From positions 4,526,001-4,590,000 of the forward strand of contig NZ_CP036348.1 in NCBI RefSeq assembly GCF_007753095.1: 64,000 bases of DNA. The letters run 5' to 3'. This document shows positions 30,682 through 38,149 of this stretch, piece after piece. Within the stretch, counting starts at the first letter, position 1; each line of letters opens with the position of its first letter. This DNA is from Rosistilla carotiformis (GTDB lineage: Bacteria > Planctomycetota > Planctomycetia > Pirellulales > Pirellulaceae). The notes below the pieces were generated by a model, which saw nothing but the letters and a program-made list of their open reading frames with translations, ran no database searches and was not told the origin of the DNA. The position numbers and the translations under genes were made by a program.

Positions 30682-33060
30682 ATGAAGAGTTTTCAAACGC
30701 ATTGCGGCGGGTGGAGCGGGCTGGCGGTCGTGTTGATGGCAGCATCGTTTTCGCTTCCCGCGCGTCACGCTTTGACAGACACTCCCTTTCGCGTCCATAC
30801 GCTCAGTTCTGATAGCGAGTTTAGCGCGGCGACGGTGATTGATATCGACGGCGACGGTCGCCCGGATGTGGTCTCCGGGGCGTTTTGGTATCAAGCTCCG
30901 GATTGGGACAGGCACACGCTGCGCGACGTGACGATGATTCGCGGACGCTTTGATGATTATTCCAACTTGGCCATGGACGTCGATGGCGACAACGATTTGG
31001 ATATCATCAGCGTCAATTACCGCAGCAAGAGCTTGTACTGGTGCCGCAATCCTGGGCCGGCTGCCATGCGGGCAAACCCCGATTTGCGTTGGCAACAAAT
31101 AGAGATCGATCGACCAGGCAACAGCGAGACGGGGCGGCTAGTGGATATCGACGGCGATGGGCATTTGGACATTTTGCCCAGCGGAACGAACTTTGCCGCT
31201 TGGTATCGCCTACAGCCGGGGCAAGAAGCGTCATCGCAGGCAGCCACGGATGTCCGTTGGCAACGCTATGATTTGCCTGACGAACTGATCGGGCATGGTA
31301 TCGGAGCGGGCGATGTGAATGGAGACGGGCGAGTCGACGTGGTTGGCCCCAGCGGCTGGGCCCTGGCTCCACCCGATCCACTCACGGGGCGATGGCGTTG
31401 GCAACCCGAATTCAACCTCGCCAACGACTGCGGTTTGCCCATCCTCGTTCATGACGTGGATTCCGATGGTGACGCGGATCTGATCTGGTCGCGAGGCCAC
31501 AACTACGGGATCTACTGGACCGAACAAGTTGGAGAATCAGAATCTTCGTTGCAGGCGACGCCGGGGGTTGATCTCGATGAGGTGGAACCGCTGATCAGCA
31601 GCCGGAAGTGGATAACGCATGCGATTGATACGCGTTGGTCCTGTGCCCACACCCTGGTACTGGCGGACATGGACGGCGATGGAAACGACGACTTGGTCGC
31701 TGGTAAGCGGTTTCTAGGTCACGATGGGAAGGATCCAGGCGAGAGTGATCCGTTGCAAATCGCCTGGTACGGCTTTGATTCCGGCACGCGAACTTGGCAG
31801 AAACATCTCGCGAGCATCGGGGGAACCGTTGCCATTGACTTGGACACGGTCTGCGAGGATCTCGACGGGGATGGGGACGTCGACATCGTGGCCCCAAGTC
31901 GCAGTGGGCTGCATTGGCTGGAGAACAGGAACGCAGAGAAGGAAAAATCCGCCGACATTCCCCGTAAAAAAGTGGTTCCCAAAGGCGATCTGGCAAGTCG
32001 TGAAAGCGGACAGCGGGATGCGATCGCGAAGTCCTCCAACGGAGCGCGTCGAAATCCAGAGGAAGCGTTTGATTTGTTGCAGATCGATGCCGACGGCGGA
32101 GAATCGCAGCGGGCGGAAACGCCTGTCGCATTTGGACCTCGCCGTCAGCAGATCCTTGCCGCGTTTGAATCGATCATCGGCCCTTTGCCCGGACCTCATC
32201 GCCGCCACGATTTGGATGTGCAAGTCTCTAGTGTGGAAACAACCGATAAATACTGGAGGATCAAGGTATCTTTCGCAAGCGACAATGTCAGTCGCGTTCC
32301 GGCGTATCTTCTTATCCCGATGCACATCCAGCAACGGATGCCAGCGATGCTGTGCCTGCATCCCTCCAACGCAAAACTTGGCAAGGCAGAGATTTGTGGG
32401 CTGGGAGGAGAGCCAAGTCGGTTCTATGCGCATGAATTGGCCGAGCGGGGATTCGTATGCCTTACACCTGATTATCCAAATTTCGGGGAATACGAATTTG
32501 ATTTCGCAGCGAATCGTGGAGCGTACCCAAGCGGAACGATCAAAGCGGTATGGGACAACGTGCGGGGACTCGATTTGCTCGAAAGCTTGCCCTGCGTGCA
32601 GCGCGATCGAATTGGCGTTATTGGGCATTCCCAGGGGGGAAGCAGCGCCTTGTTCACCGCGGCGCTCGATGGCCGTGTGCGGGCGGTCGTGACCAGTTGC
32701 GGCTTCACCACATTGCCAGACAACCGCGGCGATTTAAGCGGTTGGACAGACGATCGATCGAAGGCAGACATTGGTGGTTTTCAGAGTGCTGCGGAACTGC
32801 CCTTCGATTTCGCCGAGCTTCTGGCCACCATCGTGCCACGCCCTTTGTTCGTTTCGGCCCCCGTGGGAGACGCGTCTATTGATGTCGCTGGCGTGCGTAA
32901 GTGCGAGGCGAGTTTGAAACCGGTGGTGGAACTGTATCGGCAAAATGAAAAGCCGGGTGATTTGCGTTTCCTCTATCCCGACTGTGGTCGCGAATTCCCC
33001 GAGGCTGTGCGAGAAGAAGCGTACCAATGGCTCCGCGACGTCATGCAAGGCAAGGACTAA
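30682..33060 (+). CDS. FG-GAP/VCBS repeat protein fused to an alpha/beta hydrolase
   Basis: A 792-residue protein with an N-terminal signal peptide (residues about 10-32). The first 430 residues or so carry FG-GAP/VCBS propeller repeats with calcium-binding D-x-D-x-D-G loops: DIDGDGRPDVVSG, DVDGDNDLDIIS, DIDGDGHLDILP, DVNGDGRVDVVGP, DMDGDGNDDLVAG and DLDGDGDVDIVAP. A linker near 435-490 leads to an alpha/beta-hydrolase domain of acetyl-xylan-esterase/dienelactone-hydrolase type. Its nucleophile elbow is IGVIGHSQGGSSALF and the preceding oxyanion-region sequence is MLCLHPSN. The fusion suggests an extracellular esterase targeted by the propeller to a surface or polymer. Substrate unknown. Confidence 0.88.
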   Translation: MKSFQTHCGGWSGLAVVLMAASFSLPARHALTDTPFRVHTLSSDSEFSAATVIDIDGDGRPDVVSGAFWYQAPDWDRHTLRDVTMIRGRFDDYSNLAMDVDGDNDLDIISVNYRSKSLYWCRNPGPAAMRANPDLRWQQIEIDRPGNSETGRLVDIDGDGHLDILPSGTNFAAWYRLQPGQEASSQAATDVRWQRYDLPDELIGHGIGAGDVNGDGRVDVVGPSGWALAPPDPLTGRWRWQPEFNLANDCGLPILVHDVDSDGDADLIWSRGHNYGIYWTEQVGESESSLQATPGVDLDEVEPLISSRKWITHAIDTRWSCAHTLVLADMDGDGNDDLVAGKRFLGHDGKDPGESDPLQIAWYGFDSGTRTWQKHLASIGGTVAIDLDTVCEDLDGDGDVDIVAPSRSGLHWLENRNAEKEKSADIPRKKVVPKGDLASRESGQRDAIAKSSNGARRNPEEAFDLLQIDADGGESQRAETPVAFGPRRQQILAAFESIIGPLPGPHRRHDLDVQVSSVETTDKYWRIKVSFASDNVSRVPAYLLIPMHIQQRMPAMLCLHPSNAKLGKAEICGLGGEPSRFYAHELAERGFVCLTPDYPNFGEYEFDFAANRGAYPSGTIKAVWDNVRGLDLLESLPCVQRDRIGVIGHSQGGSSALFTAALDGRVRAVVTSCGFTTLPDNRGDLSGWTDDRSKADIGGFQSAAELPFDFAELLATIVPRPLFVSAPVGDASIDVAGVRKCEASLKPVVELYRQNEKPGDLRFLYPDCGREFPEAVREEAYQWLRDVMQGKD

Positions 33061-33178
33061 GCCGCGCAAAACCTATCCCATGTCGACCTACCGTCCACAC
33101 GTCAGCGGCAAACCCGCGCGATAAGACCCAAGTGTGAGCGCGATCAAACTCGATTTCCAGCGTGGGCGTAGCATTCGA

Positions 33179-34699
33179 TCAACGCGTCTTCGGCTGCGGC
33201 ACATCTTTGGACTCATCGATCGCCTGCACCACTTTGCCCAACATCCGCGCTTGGATGAATGCGAGGCCAACGAGCCCAACGGCGGTGATGATCGATTTGA
33301 TGAAACCGTCGTACGGCGGGGCCGCAAGGAGCATGAAGTAGGCGAAGAAGAACAGGCCGGAGGAGAAATACATCCCGCCCCACGGTTCCATACACTGTTC
33401 GAACGATTTGATCACGTTTGGAGAATAGATACCGAAGATCGTTTTGTTTTCGAGCATCGCCAGAAGAACGATGGGCATCAGACCCCAGACGCTCAACATC
33501 ACAAAAACGCCCCAGAAGAGCGTCAATGGATCACCGATCATCGATCCGATCAATTGCCCTGGAGCCGAAGCGACGAGCGCGGCGACCAGGACGGACATCC
33601 CTTGCTTCATCGTTCCGCCATCATCGCCGTAGGGCCAGTGCGCTTGATTGGATTCATCCACCGTGGCCCGGTGCATGATGGCTAGATACCGCATCCCCAA
33701 GACACAGCCACACACAGCGATCGCCGCCGCTCCGACCAAGGAGGAAACAGCGATACCGGCCTGATGCGCCATCGACCATGCGATCAAACCCGCACTGCAA
33801 ATACCGCTGACAATTGCCAATTGCATGACGGCGCTGGGATCGGCGAACACCGAAAAGACATCGCGGAACCAACCGGCAACGTCGGGATTCTCATACAGCT
33901 TGTCGAGATCTTCGTCCAGTTGGGTCGATTCGGCGTCGCGGAGCAAATCGGCTGCCGATTTCGAAAACGGTGAGTCTTTGCGTTCGGGGCGATGGACCGA
34001 TTCGCGGAGTTCAAAGGTCGCGGCGTTATCGATCGGAGGATTGTATTTGGGAACCACCTTCGGCGGATCGGGAACGGTGATCGTCGAGGTGCAATCGCCA
34101 CACTTGATCCGCTTGCCCGTATCGCTTGGTTTGGCATAGTGAGCGGATTCGCAAACCGGACAGGGGAAACGGAACTCTGATTCGGGAACCGCCGGTTTCA
34201 CATCGGGAACGACATCGTCAACACCCAACCAATCGTCGATCGATGCGCTTTTGCGGCGCGGCGGTTCGGCCGCCATCGGAATCGAAAACGGGTCAGAATC
34301 CCCTTCGTTTGCCGCATCAAAATCGTCGAACGTATTATCCGCGGGCGGGATCGATTGAGCCAAGTGCTCGAGACCTTCGTTGTCATCGAAGCCATCGAAC
34401 GGCTTCGCATCGGTTGCCGACGGCCGCGGCGTTGGGGAAGCGTTCGCCGCTTTGGGTTTTGCCACCGGCTGCGGCTTGGACACCGGTTTGGCAGCTGGCT
34501 TGACCACCGACTTGGTTCGATCCAGCGGGGCGCTGAGATCGAACCAATCGTCGTCATCACTTGCGGTCGGCATGATCCCCGGCACTTTAAACGTGTTGTT
34601 ACAACGGGGGCAACGGACGCGTGCGCCAGCCATCTGCTGGCCGGCGCGCACGGATGCTTGACATTTAGGACACGTTAAAATCTTGGGGCTGTCGCTCAC
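33179..34699 (-). CDS. Zinc-ribbon, multi-pass membrane protein next to frr
   Basis: A 506-residue protein. It starts with a zinc ribbon (CPKCQASVRAGQQMAGARVRC then PRC), followed by a disordered Pro/Ala/Lys-rich linker (about 50-165). A second zinc ribbon follows (CPVCESAHYAKPSDTGKRIKC then GDC). The C-terminal 250 residues have about five hydrophobic helices, including VMQLAIVSGICSAGLIAWSM and AVSSLVGAAAIAVCGCVLGM. The start is GTG with GAGAGG six bases upstream. It lies 19 bp downstream of frr, so the two are probably cotranscribed. This two-ribbon plus membrane layout is common in planctomycetes; function is unknown. Confidence 0.85.
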   Translation of the reverse strand: MSDSPKILTCPKCQASVRAGQQMAGARVRCPRCNNTFKVPGIMPTASDDDDWFDLSAPLDRTKSVVKPAAKPVSKPQPVAKPKAANASPTPRPSATDAKPFDGFDDNEGLEHLAQSIPPADNTFDDFDAANEGDSDPFSIPMAAEPPRRKSASIDDWLGVDDVVPDVKPAVPESEFRFPCPVCESAHYAKPSDTGKRIKCGDCTSTITVPDPPKVVPKYNPPIDNAATFELRESVHRPERKDSPFSKSAADLLRDAESTQLDEDLDKLYENPDVAGWFRDVFSVFADPSAVMQLAIVSGICSAGLIAWSMAHQAGIAVSSLVGAAAIAVCGCVLGMRYLAIMHRATVDESNQAHWPYGDDGGTMKQGMSVLVAALVASAPGQLIGSMIGDPLTLFWGVFVMLSVWGLMPIVLLAMLENKTIFGIYSPNVIKSFEQCMEPWGGMYFSSGLFFFAYFMLLAAPPYDGFIKSIITAVGLVGLAFIQARMLGKVVQAIDESKDVPQPKTR

Positions 34700-34718
34700 A
34701 GCGACCTCTCAATCGTGA

Positions 34719-35279
34719 TTACCCTTCCATGACTTCGCTTTCGCGTGCCTTGGCTACATCGCCCACCTGACTTTCATACTTCTTGGTCAGGTCTTGAATA
34801 TCCGACTTCACGCGATCGCGATCGTCTTCACTCATCGTCTTTTCTTTTTCTTCGGTATCAGCCGCCTTGTTGGCATCGCGGCGGATGTTGCGGATCGAAA
34901 CCTTCGCTTCTTCGGAAAGTTCTTTGATCCGCGCAACCATCTTTTTACGAACTTCGGTCGACAAAGGGGGAACGTTCAAGCGGATGATATGACCATCGTT
35001 TTGCGGGTTCAGACCGAGGTCGCCCGCCACGATCGCCTTTTCGATCTCTTTGATCGTCGATTGATCGTAGGGCCGAATCACAATCTGTTGTGGTTCGGGA
35101 GTACCAATCGAAGCGAGCTGTTTGAGCGGAGTGTGGGAACCGTAAACCTCTACACGAATCGAATCGACCAGACCAGGCGTTGCGCGACCGGTGCGAATGC
35201 CCGTCAGGCTGTGCTTGAGGTGGGCAACCGCTTTTTCCATGCGTTCTTCGGCATCGAGTTGTATTTCTTCCGCAGACAT
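34719..35279 (-). CDS. frr: Ribosome recycling factor
   Basis: A 186-residue RRF that splits post-termination ribosomes together with EF-G. The conserved helix-hairpin reads HLKHSLTGIRTGRATPGLVD. The domain II core reads YGSHTPLKQLASI then PEPQQIVIRPYDQSTIKEIEKAI, and the C-terminal signature is RLNVPPLSTEVRKKMVARIKE. Length is normal. AAGGAAAGG precedes the ATG. In many bacteria frr follows pyrH and tsf; here pyrH is absent and frr is paired with a zinc-ribbon membrane protein. The upstream region contains the structured element at 35359-35446, which could be part of the frr leader if it is read on the minus strand. Confidence 0.98.
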   Translation of the reverse strand: MSAEEIQLDAEERMEKAVAHLKHSLTGIRTGRATPGLVDSIRVEVYGSHTPLKQLASIGTPEPQQIVIRPYDQSTIKEIEKAIVAGDLGLNPQNDGHIIRLNVPPLSTEVRKKMVARIKELSEEAKVSIRNIRRDANKAADTEEKEKTMSEDDRDRVKSDIQDLTKKYESQVGDVAKARESEVMEG

Positions 35280-35358
35280 CGATCGTTACCTTTCCTTGCG
35301 AACATAATCTTGATTCTTCGATCGTGGCACCGCGCGACGGTGCATCGGATGCCACCGG

Positions 35359-35536
35359 ATCGTGCGAGCTTGAACAGCGTTCTATCTTAGCTGCCCGCCG
35401 TTGCAGCGGGAACTAGTGCGGCGAAAATGCCGTTGGCTCGCACGATTTCAATTGACAGGGTTGGGCGGGCAATCGCCGCCCGACATGGGCAAAATGAAAA
35501 AGCCTCGGTCGCTTGACGCAACCGAGGCTCTTTTTT
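35359..35536 (+). ncRNA. Candidate structured small RNA ending in an intrinsic terminator
   Basis: An 11-bp perfect inverted repeat (35359-35369 with 35436-35446) encloses three hairpins: CAGC/GCTG (35375-35378 with 35390-35393), CCCGC/GCGGG (35394-35398 with 35406-35410) and CGGC/GCCG (35419-35422 with 35429-35432). Together they make a four-way junction. Downstream are GGGCGG/CCGCCC (35463-35468 with 35476-35481) and a 9-bp terminator stem with six T (35501-35536). No protein gene on the plus strand ends here, so a plus-strand transcript would be its own unit. No consensus promoter was found, and the sequence does not match tRNA, SRP RNA or 6S RNA as I know them. On the minus strand the same fold could be an frr leader. 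Confidence 0.4.
35501..35536. terminator. Strong intrinsic terminator, probably bidirectional
   Basis: AGCCTCGGT (35501-35509) and ACCGAGGCT (35521-35529) form a 9-bp stem with an 11-base loop. On the plus strand it is followed by cTTTTTT, and on the minus strand by TTTTTCATTTT. On the minus strand it lies about 80 bases after the Cys-rich protein gene and should end its transcript. On the plus strand it would end the candidate RNA at 35359. Confidence 0.85.
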
Positions 35537-35617
35537 GGATTGGAGGTGTGTATGCGATTCCTATCGGCTCACCAACGGTGTGAGTTTCATAGCCCGCGCG
35601 GCACACTCAATTCCGAT

Positions 35618-36166
35618 TTACATTCCGCAACCGCAAGCTGGTTCGCAACCGCATGCTGGCTCGAAGCCACATACTGGTTCGCAACCGCAAGCTGGTTCGC
35701 AGCAGTTGTTCTTCTTGAAAATCTTGCCGAACAAACCGCTCAGGCAGCACTTCTTCTTAGGAGCACAGCACGAGTCGATTCCGCAAGCTGGTTCGCAACC
35801 GCAAGCTGGTTCGCAGCTGTAGACGGGTTCGCAACCACAAGCTGGTTCGCAACCGCAAGCTGGCTCAAAGCCGCAAGCTGGTTCGCAGCAGTTGTTCTTC
35901 TTGAAAACCTTGCCGAACAGGCCGCTCAGGCAGCACTTCTTCTTAGGGGCACAGCATGGGTCAACGCCACATACTGGCTCGCAACAGACTGGTTCGCAAC
36001 CGCAAGCTGGTTCGAAGCCACATACTGGCTCACACGAATCGCAAGGGCTGTCGCAACAGCTGCTTTTACCGAACAGTTTGTCCAAACAACCAAAGGCTTG
36101 AACGTTGGCGGCACTTGCACTGATGAATGCAACGGCCAGGAAAGCTGGTAGGATCATTCGACGCAT
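35618..36166 (-). CDS. Secreted Cys-rich repeat protein
   Basis: A 182-residue exported protein with signal peptide MRRMILPAFLAVAFISASAA and cleavage near VQA-F. The mature part is about one-quarter cysteine, with E-P-A/V-C-G-C/F repeats and a basic module CCAPKKKCCLSGLFGKVFKK that occurs twice. The two copies lie exactly 62 codons apart, showing a recent in-frame duplication of the 62-residue unit. The high Cys content suggests disulfide cross-linking in a planctomycete proteinaceous cell wall, or metal binding; both are inference. I chose the ATG at 36166, which has GGAGA about seven bases upstream; the longer frame to 36238 adds residues that do not look like a signal sequence. Confidence 0.85.
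   Translation of the reverse strand: MRRMILPAFLAVAFISASAANVQAFGCLDKLFGKSSCCDSPCDSCEPVCGFEPACGCEPVCCEPVCGVDPCCAPKKKCCLSGLFGKVFKKNNCCEPACGFEPACGCEPACGCEPVYSCEPACGCEPACGIDSCCAPKKKCCLSGLFGKIFKKNNCCEPACGCEPVCGFEPACGCEPACGCGM
35691..35956 (-). repeat. Direct DNA repeat within the Cys-rich gene
   Basis: About 75-80 bases at 35691-35770 recur at 35877-35956, offset by 186 bp (62 codons), with only about four differences in the core. It encodes the CCAPKKKCCLSGLFGK module and the flanking cysteines. The near identity suggests recent duplication or ongoing recombination. Many shorter copies of the GCAAGCTGGTTCGCA-type motif surround it. Confidence 0.85.
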
Positions 36167-36467
36167 CGCCGATCTCCATAATTTAAAAGCGAACGTAATC
36201 TTTCTCACCCACGCATGACCACGGTTCAATCCAAACAACGATTCTAAGCGACACTTCTGGAGGGCAGGAGCTGTCTAGTGCCAAATCGTCGAGCGGTTGA
36301 AGACGCTGTCGTGCGTCACACCGCGCGGTGCTTACTGAATGCTATCGTCGACGCGGCAGGGCAATTGATAGCTAAACCGTTCTGCTTTTCTAACCGGCCC
36401 CCCTTTTCCAGTCGGATTCTCTTACCAATAACGATCTTGCGGATTATCCGTCCGTTTTTACCACGAT
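36167..36467. other. Intergenic region upstream of the Cys-rich gene
   Basis: These 301 bases lie between the lipoprotein gene end and the Cys-rich gene start, both on the minus strand. A promoter for the Cys-rich gene is expected, but I see only an A/T-rich stretch around 36180-36200 and no good box pair. No hairpin with a T tract follows the lipoprotein gene. Confidence 0.4.
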
Positions 36468-36962
36468 TCAGAACTGCAGATCGCCTTCATTACTGAGCAA
36501 ACGTTCCGATAGCCCTTCAGACGTCAGTTCGATCCGCACCTCCGGCGTCGGATCGGTCACTTCGATCGAAAGCTCCGACGACGCGAAATCGCTGTAGCGT
36601 TCCGGAACGAGACGTCGGATCGCTGCCCCACCTTGGACCATTTCGCTGGCCGTGATCGAGACCGGGTGGGTGCCCACGACACACCCCTCACCGTCGCGGG
36701 TTTGCAAAGTAAAACGTCCTTCGCGATCGATCGTCCCGTAGGCGACCGGCCCAGAAGCGGGAGCGACCATGATACTGCCCATCGGCAACGGTTCCCCGTC
36801 GATCGTCACGGTGCCAGTTACAGGAACCAACGGTATTCGCGCTTCGCAGCCAAGCAGGGCCGCAAGACACAGCCCAATCGCGATCGTGGCCGTCGTACGA
36901 GGAATGAGCGTCGGCCGCCAAGACGGCGGCCCATCCGGTTGAAAATGCGCATAGCGGTGCAT
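36468..36962 (-). CDS. Planctomycete lipoprotein with transthyretin/carboxypeptidase-regulatory-like domain
   Basis: A 164-residue lipoprotein. A signal peptide ends in the lipobox L-L-G-C (Cys39), followed by ARIPLVPVTGTVTIDGEPLP and then MGSIMVAP. The V-x-G-x-V-x-x-D-G-x-P-L-P pattern is the usual start of the single beta domain in these planctomycete proteins. I chose the ATG at 36962 because it gives a normal lipoprotein signal. It lies about 100 bp downstream of a DUF1559 gene on the same strand, a pairing seen many times in planctomycete genomes; the two probably form one surface-pilus-related unit. Function is unknown. Confidence 0.82.
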   Translation of the reverse strand: MHRYAHFQPDGPPSWRPTLIPRTTATIAIGLCLAALLGCEARIPLVPVTGTVTIDGEPLPMGSIMVAPASGPVAYGTIDREGRFTLQTRDGEGCVVGTHPVSITASEMVQGGAAIRRLVPERYSDFASSELSIEVTDPTPEVRIELTSEGLSERLLSNEGDLQF

Positions 36963-37058
36963 GATAAAGATGCCTGTCCATAGATAGATGCGTGGCGGCA
37001 CGGCGAGAGATCCACGCCGTGGCCGAAACAATGGAAGAAGAACGGACTCGGAAGAAGG

Positions 37059-37979
37059 CTACGGAAGTCGAACGACTTCGCCCCCTTCGCGCGTTGAGAT
37101 TGCACGGTAGACCGTCATGTTGACCGTCTCCGAAATGAATGCGACGTGTCCATCGCAGAAGGTGAACATCGATCCGCCTGGGTGTCGGCTGCCCATGGCA
37201 CCGTTGAGTGTCGATCCATAAATCGTCAACGTGATCGGTCCCGTCCCCGGGGGCGTGTTGATTGGGTTTTCGGTCGATCGCAACGAATCGAGATGCCGGC
37301 CCGCCAAGGTCCAACGGTTCACCGATTCCGGCTTATCCGCGGCCAACACTTCGCCAAACGCAAGCGTCTGAGCCGTACCATCGGTGATGTCCGACATGCT
37401 GTAGGTCGACAGGTAATTGAAGACGCCGGTGTTGCCATGCTTCAACGAAACTTGATCGGTTCCCGATCCAGGACCGCGCCGGCCATGAACGAACACATAA
37501 TTTCCGGTTGCCGTGCCGTTGTAGATCGGGGCGGCGATTTCGCTGGGGCAGACGAAGACCGGCGGCCGCTGCTTCATCGCCGCATCGACCTGGGGCGTGC
37601 GCCAATCGGCGGGGCCTCCCGATGGCTCCAACCCACCCGCTTGGAAGCCGCCAAACTGATCGTAGAGAGTATTCAGTTCCATGAATGGCAGCAGCATCAC
37701 CAATCCGCTGGTCCCCGGCTTATCCATCCATGTTTTCCCAGTACACGGCCCTCCGGTCCAACCATCGCAACTCATCCGCCCCGGCGGAAAGACTTGAAAG
37801 GTGTCGTGGTAATTGTGAAGCGCAATCCCCAACTGCTTCAGATTGTTGGAACACTCCATCCGCCGCGCCGCTTCCCGCGCTGCTTGGACCGCTGGCAGCA
37901 GCAGCCCTACCAAGATTCCGATGATCGCGATCACTACTAGCAATTCCACCAGCGTGAAGCCTTTACTTCGCCTGTTCAT
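37059..37979 (-). CDS. DUF1559 pseudopilin-like protein
   Basis: A 306-residue protein with a type IV-pilin-like leader: short basic MNRRSKG, then FTLVELLVVIAIIGILVGLL and the AREAARRMECSNNLKQLGIALHNYHD motif of DUF1559 (landmark). Prepilin peptidase should cut after Gly7. The C-terminal H-x-G-G-x-x-x-F-C-D-G-H signature is present (HPGGSMFTFCDGHVAFISE). GGGAG precedes the ATG. Planctomycetes carry dozens of such genes; the proteins are thought to be exported by type II/IV-pilus-like machinery. A partner lipoprotein gene follows. Confidence 0.95.
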   Translation of the reverse strand: MNRRSKGFTLVELLVVIAIIGILVGLLLPAVQAAREAARRMECSNNLKQLGIALHNYHDTFQVFPPGRMSCDGWTGGPCTGKTWMDKPGTSGLVMLLPFMELNTLYDQFGGFQAGGLEPSGGPADWRTPQVDAAMKQRPPVFVCPSEIAAPIYNGTATGNYVFVHGRRGPGSGTDQVSLKHGNTGVFNYLSTYSMSDITDGTAQTLAFGEVLAADKPESVNRWTLAGRHLDSLRSTENPINTPPGTGPITLTIYGSTLNGAMGSRHPGGSMFTFCDGHVAFISETVNMTVYRAISTREGGEVVRLP

Positions 37980-38149
37980 AACTGCGCTCCCTAAAGGATT
38001 CCGAATATGAGAATGCCTCTATGGTACCCAAGTCACCCCAAGGGGTCCATAAAGGCCTTCGGTGCGCAATACGCAAATTCTCGCAGCCCCTGCGATGCGT
38101 TGAAGACATCGTCAAAGCGGGTTCGATGTGCGTGATGCCTCCGGCGCGA

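Noticed and set aside
35359-35446. A tRNA gene, because of the cloverleaf-like fold
   Set aside because: The stem lengths are wrong (11-bp outer stem, 4-5-bp inner stems with 6-11-base loops), there is no T-loop GGTTCGA motif and no plausible anticodon arm.
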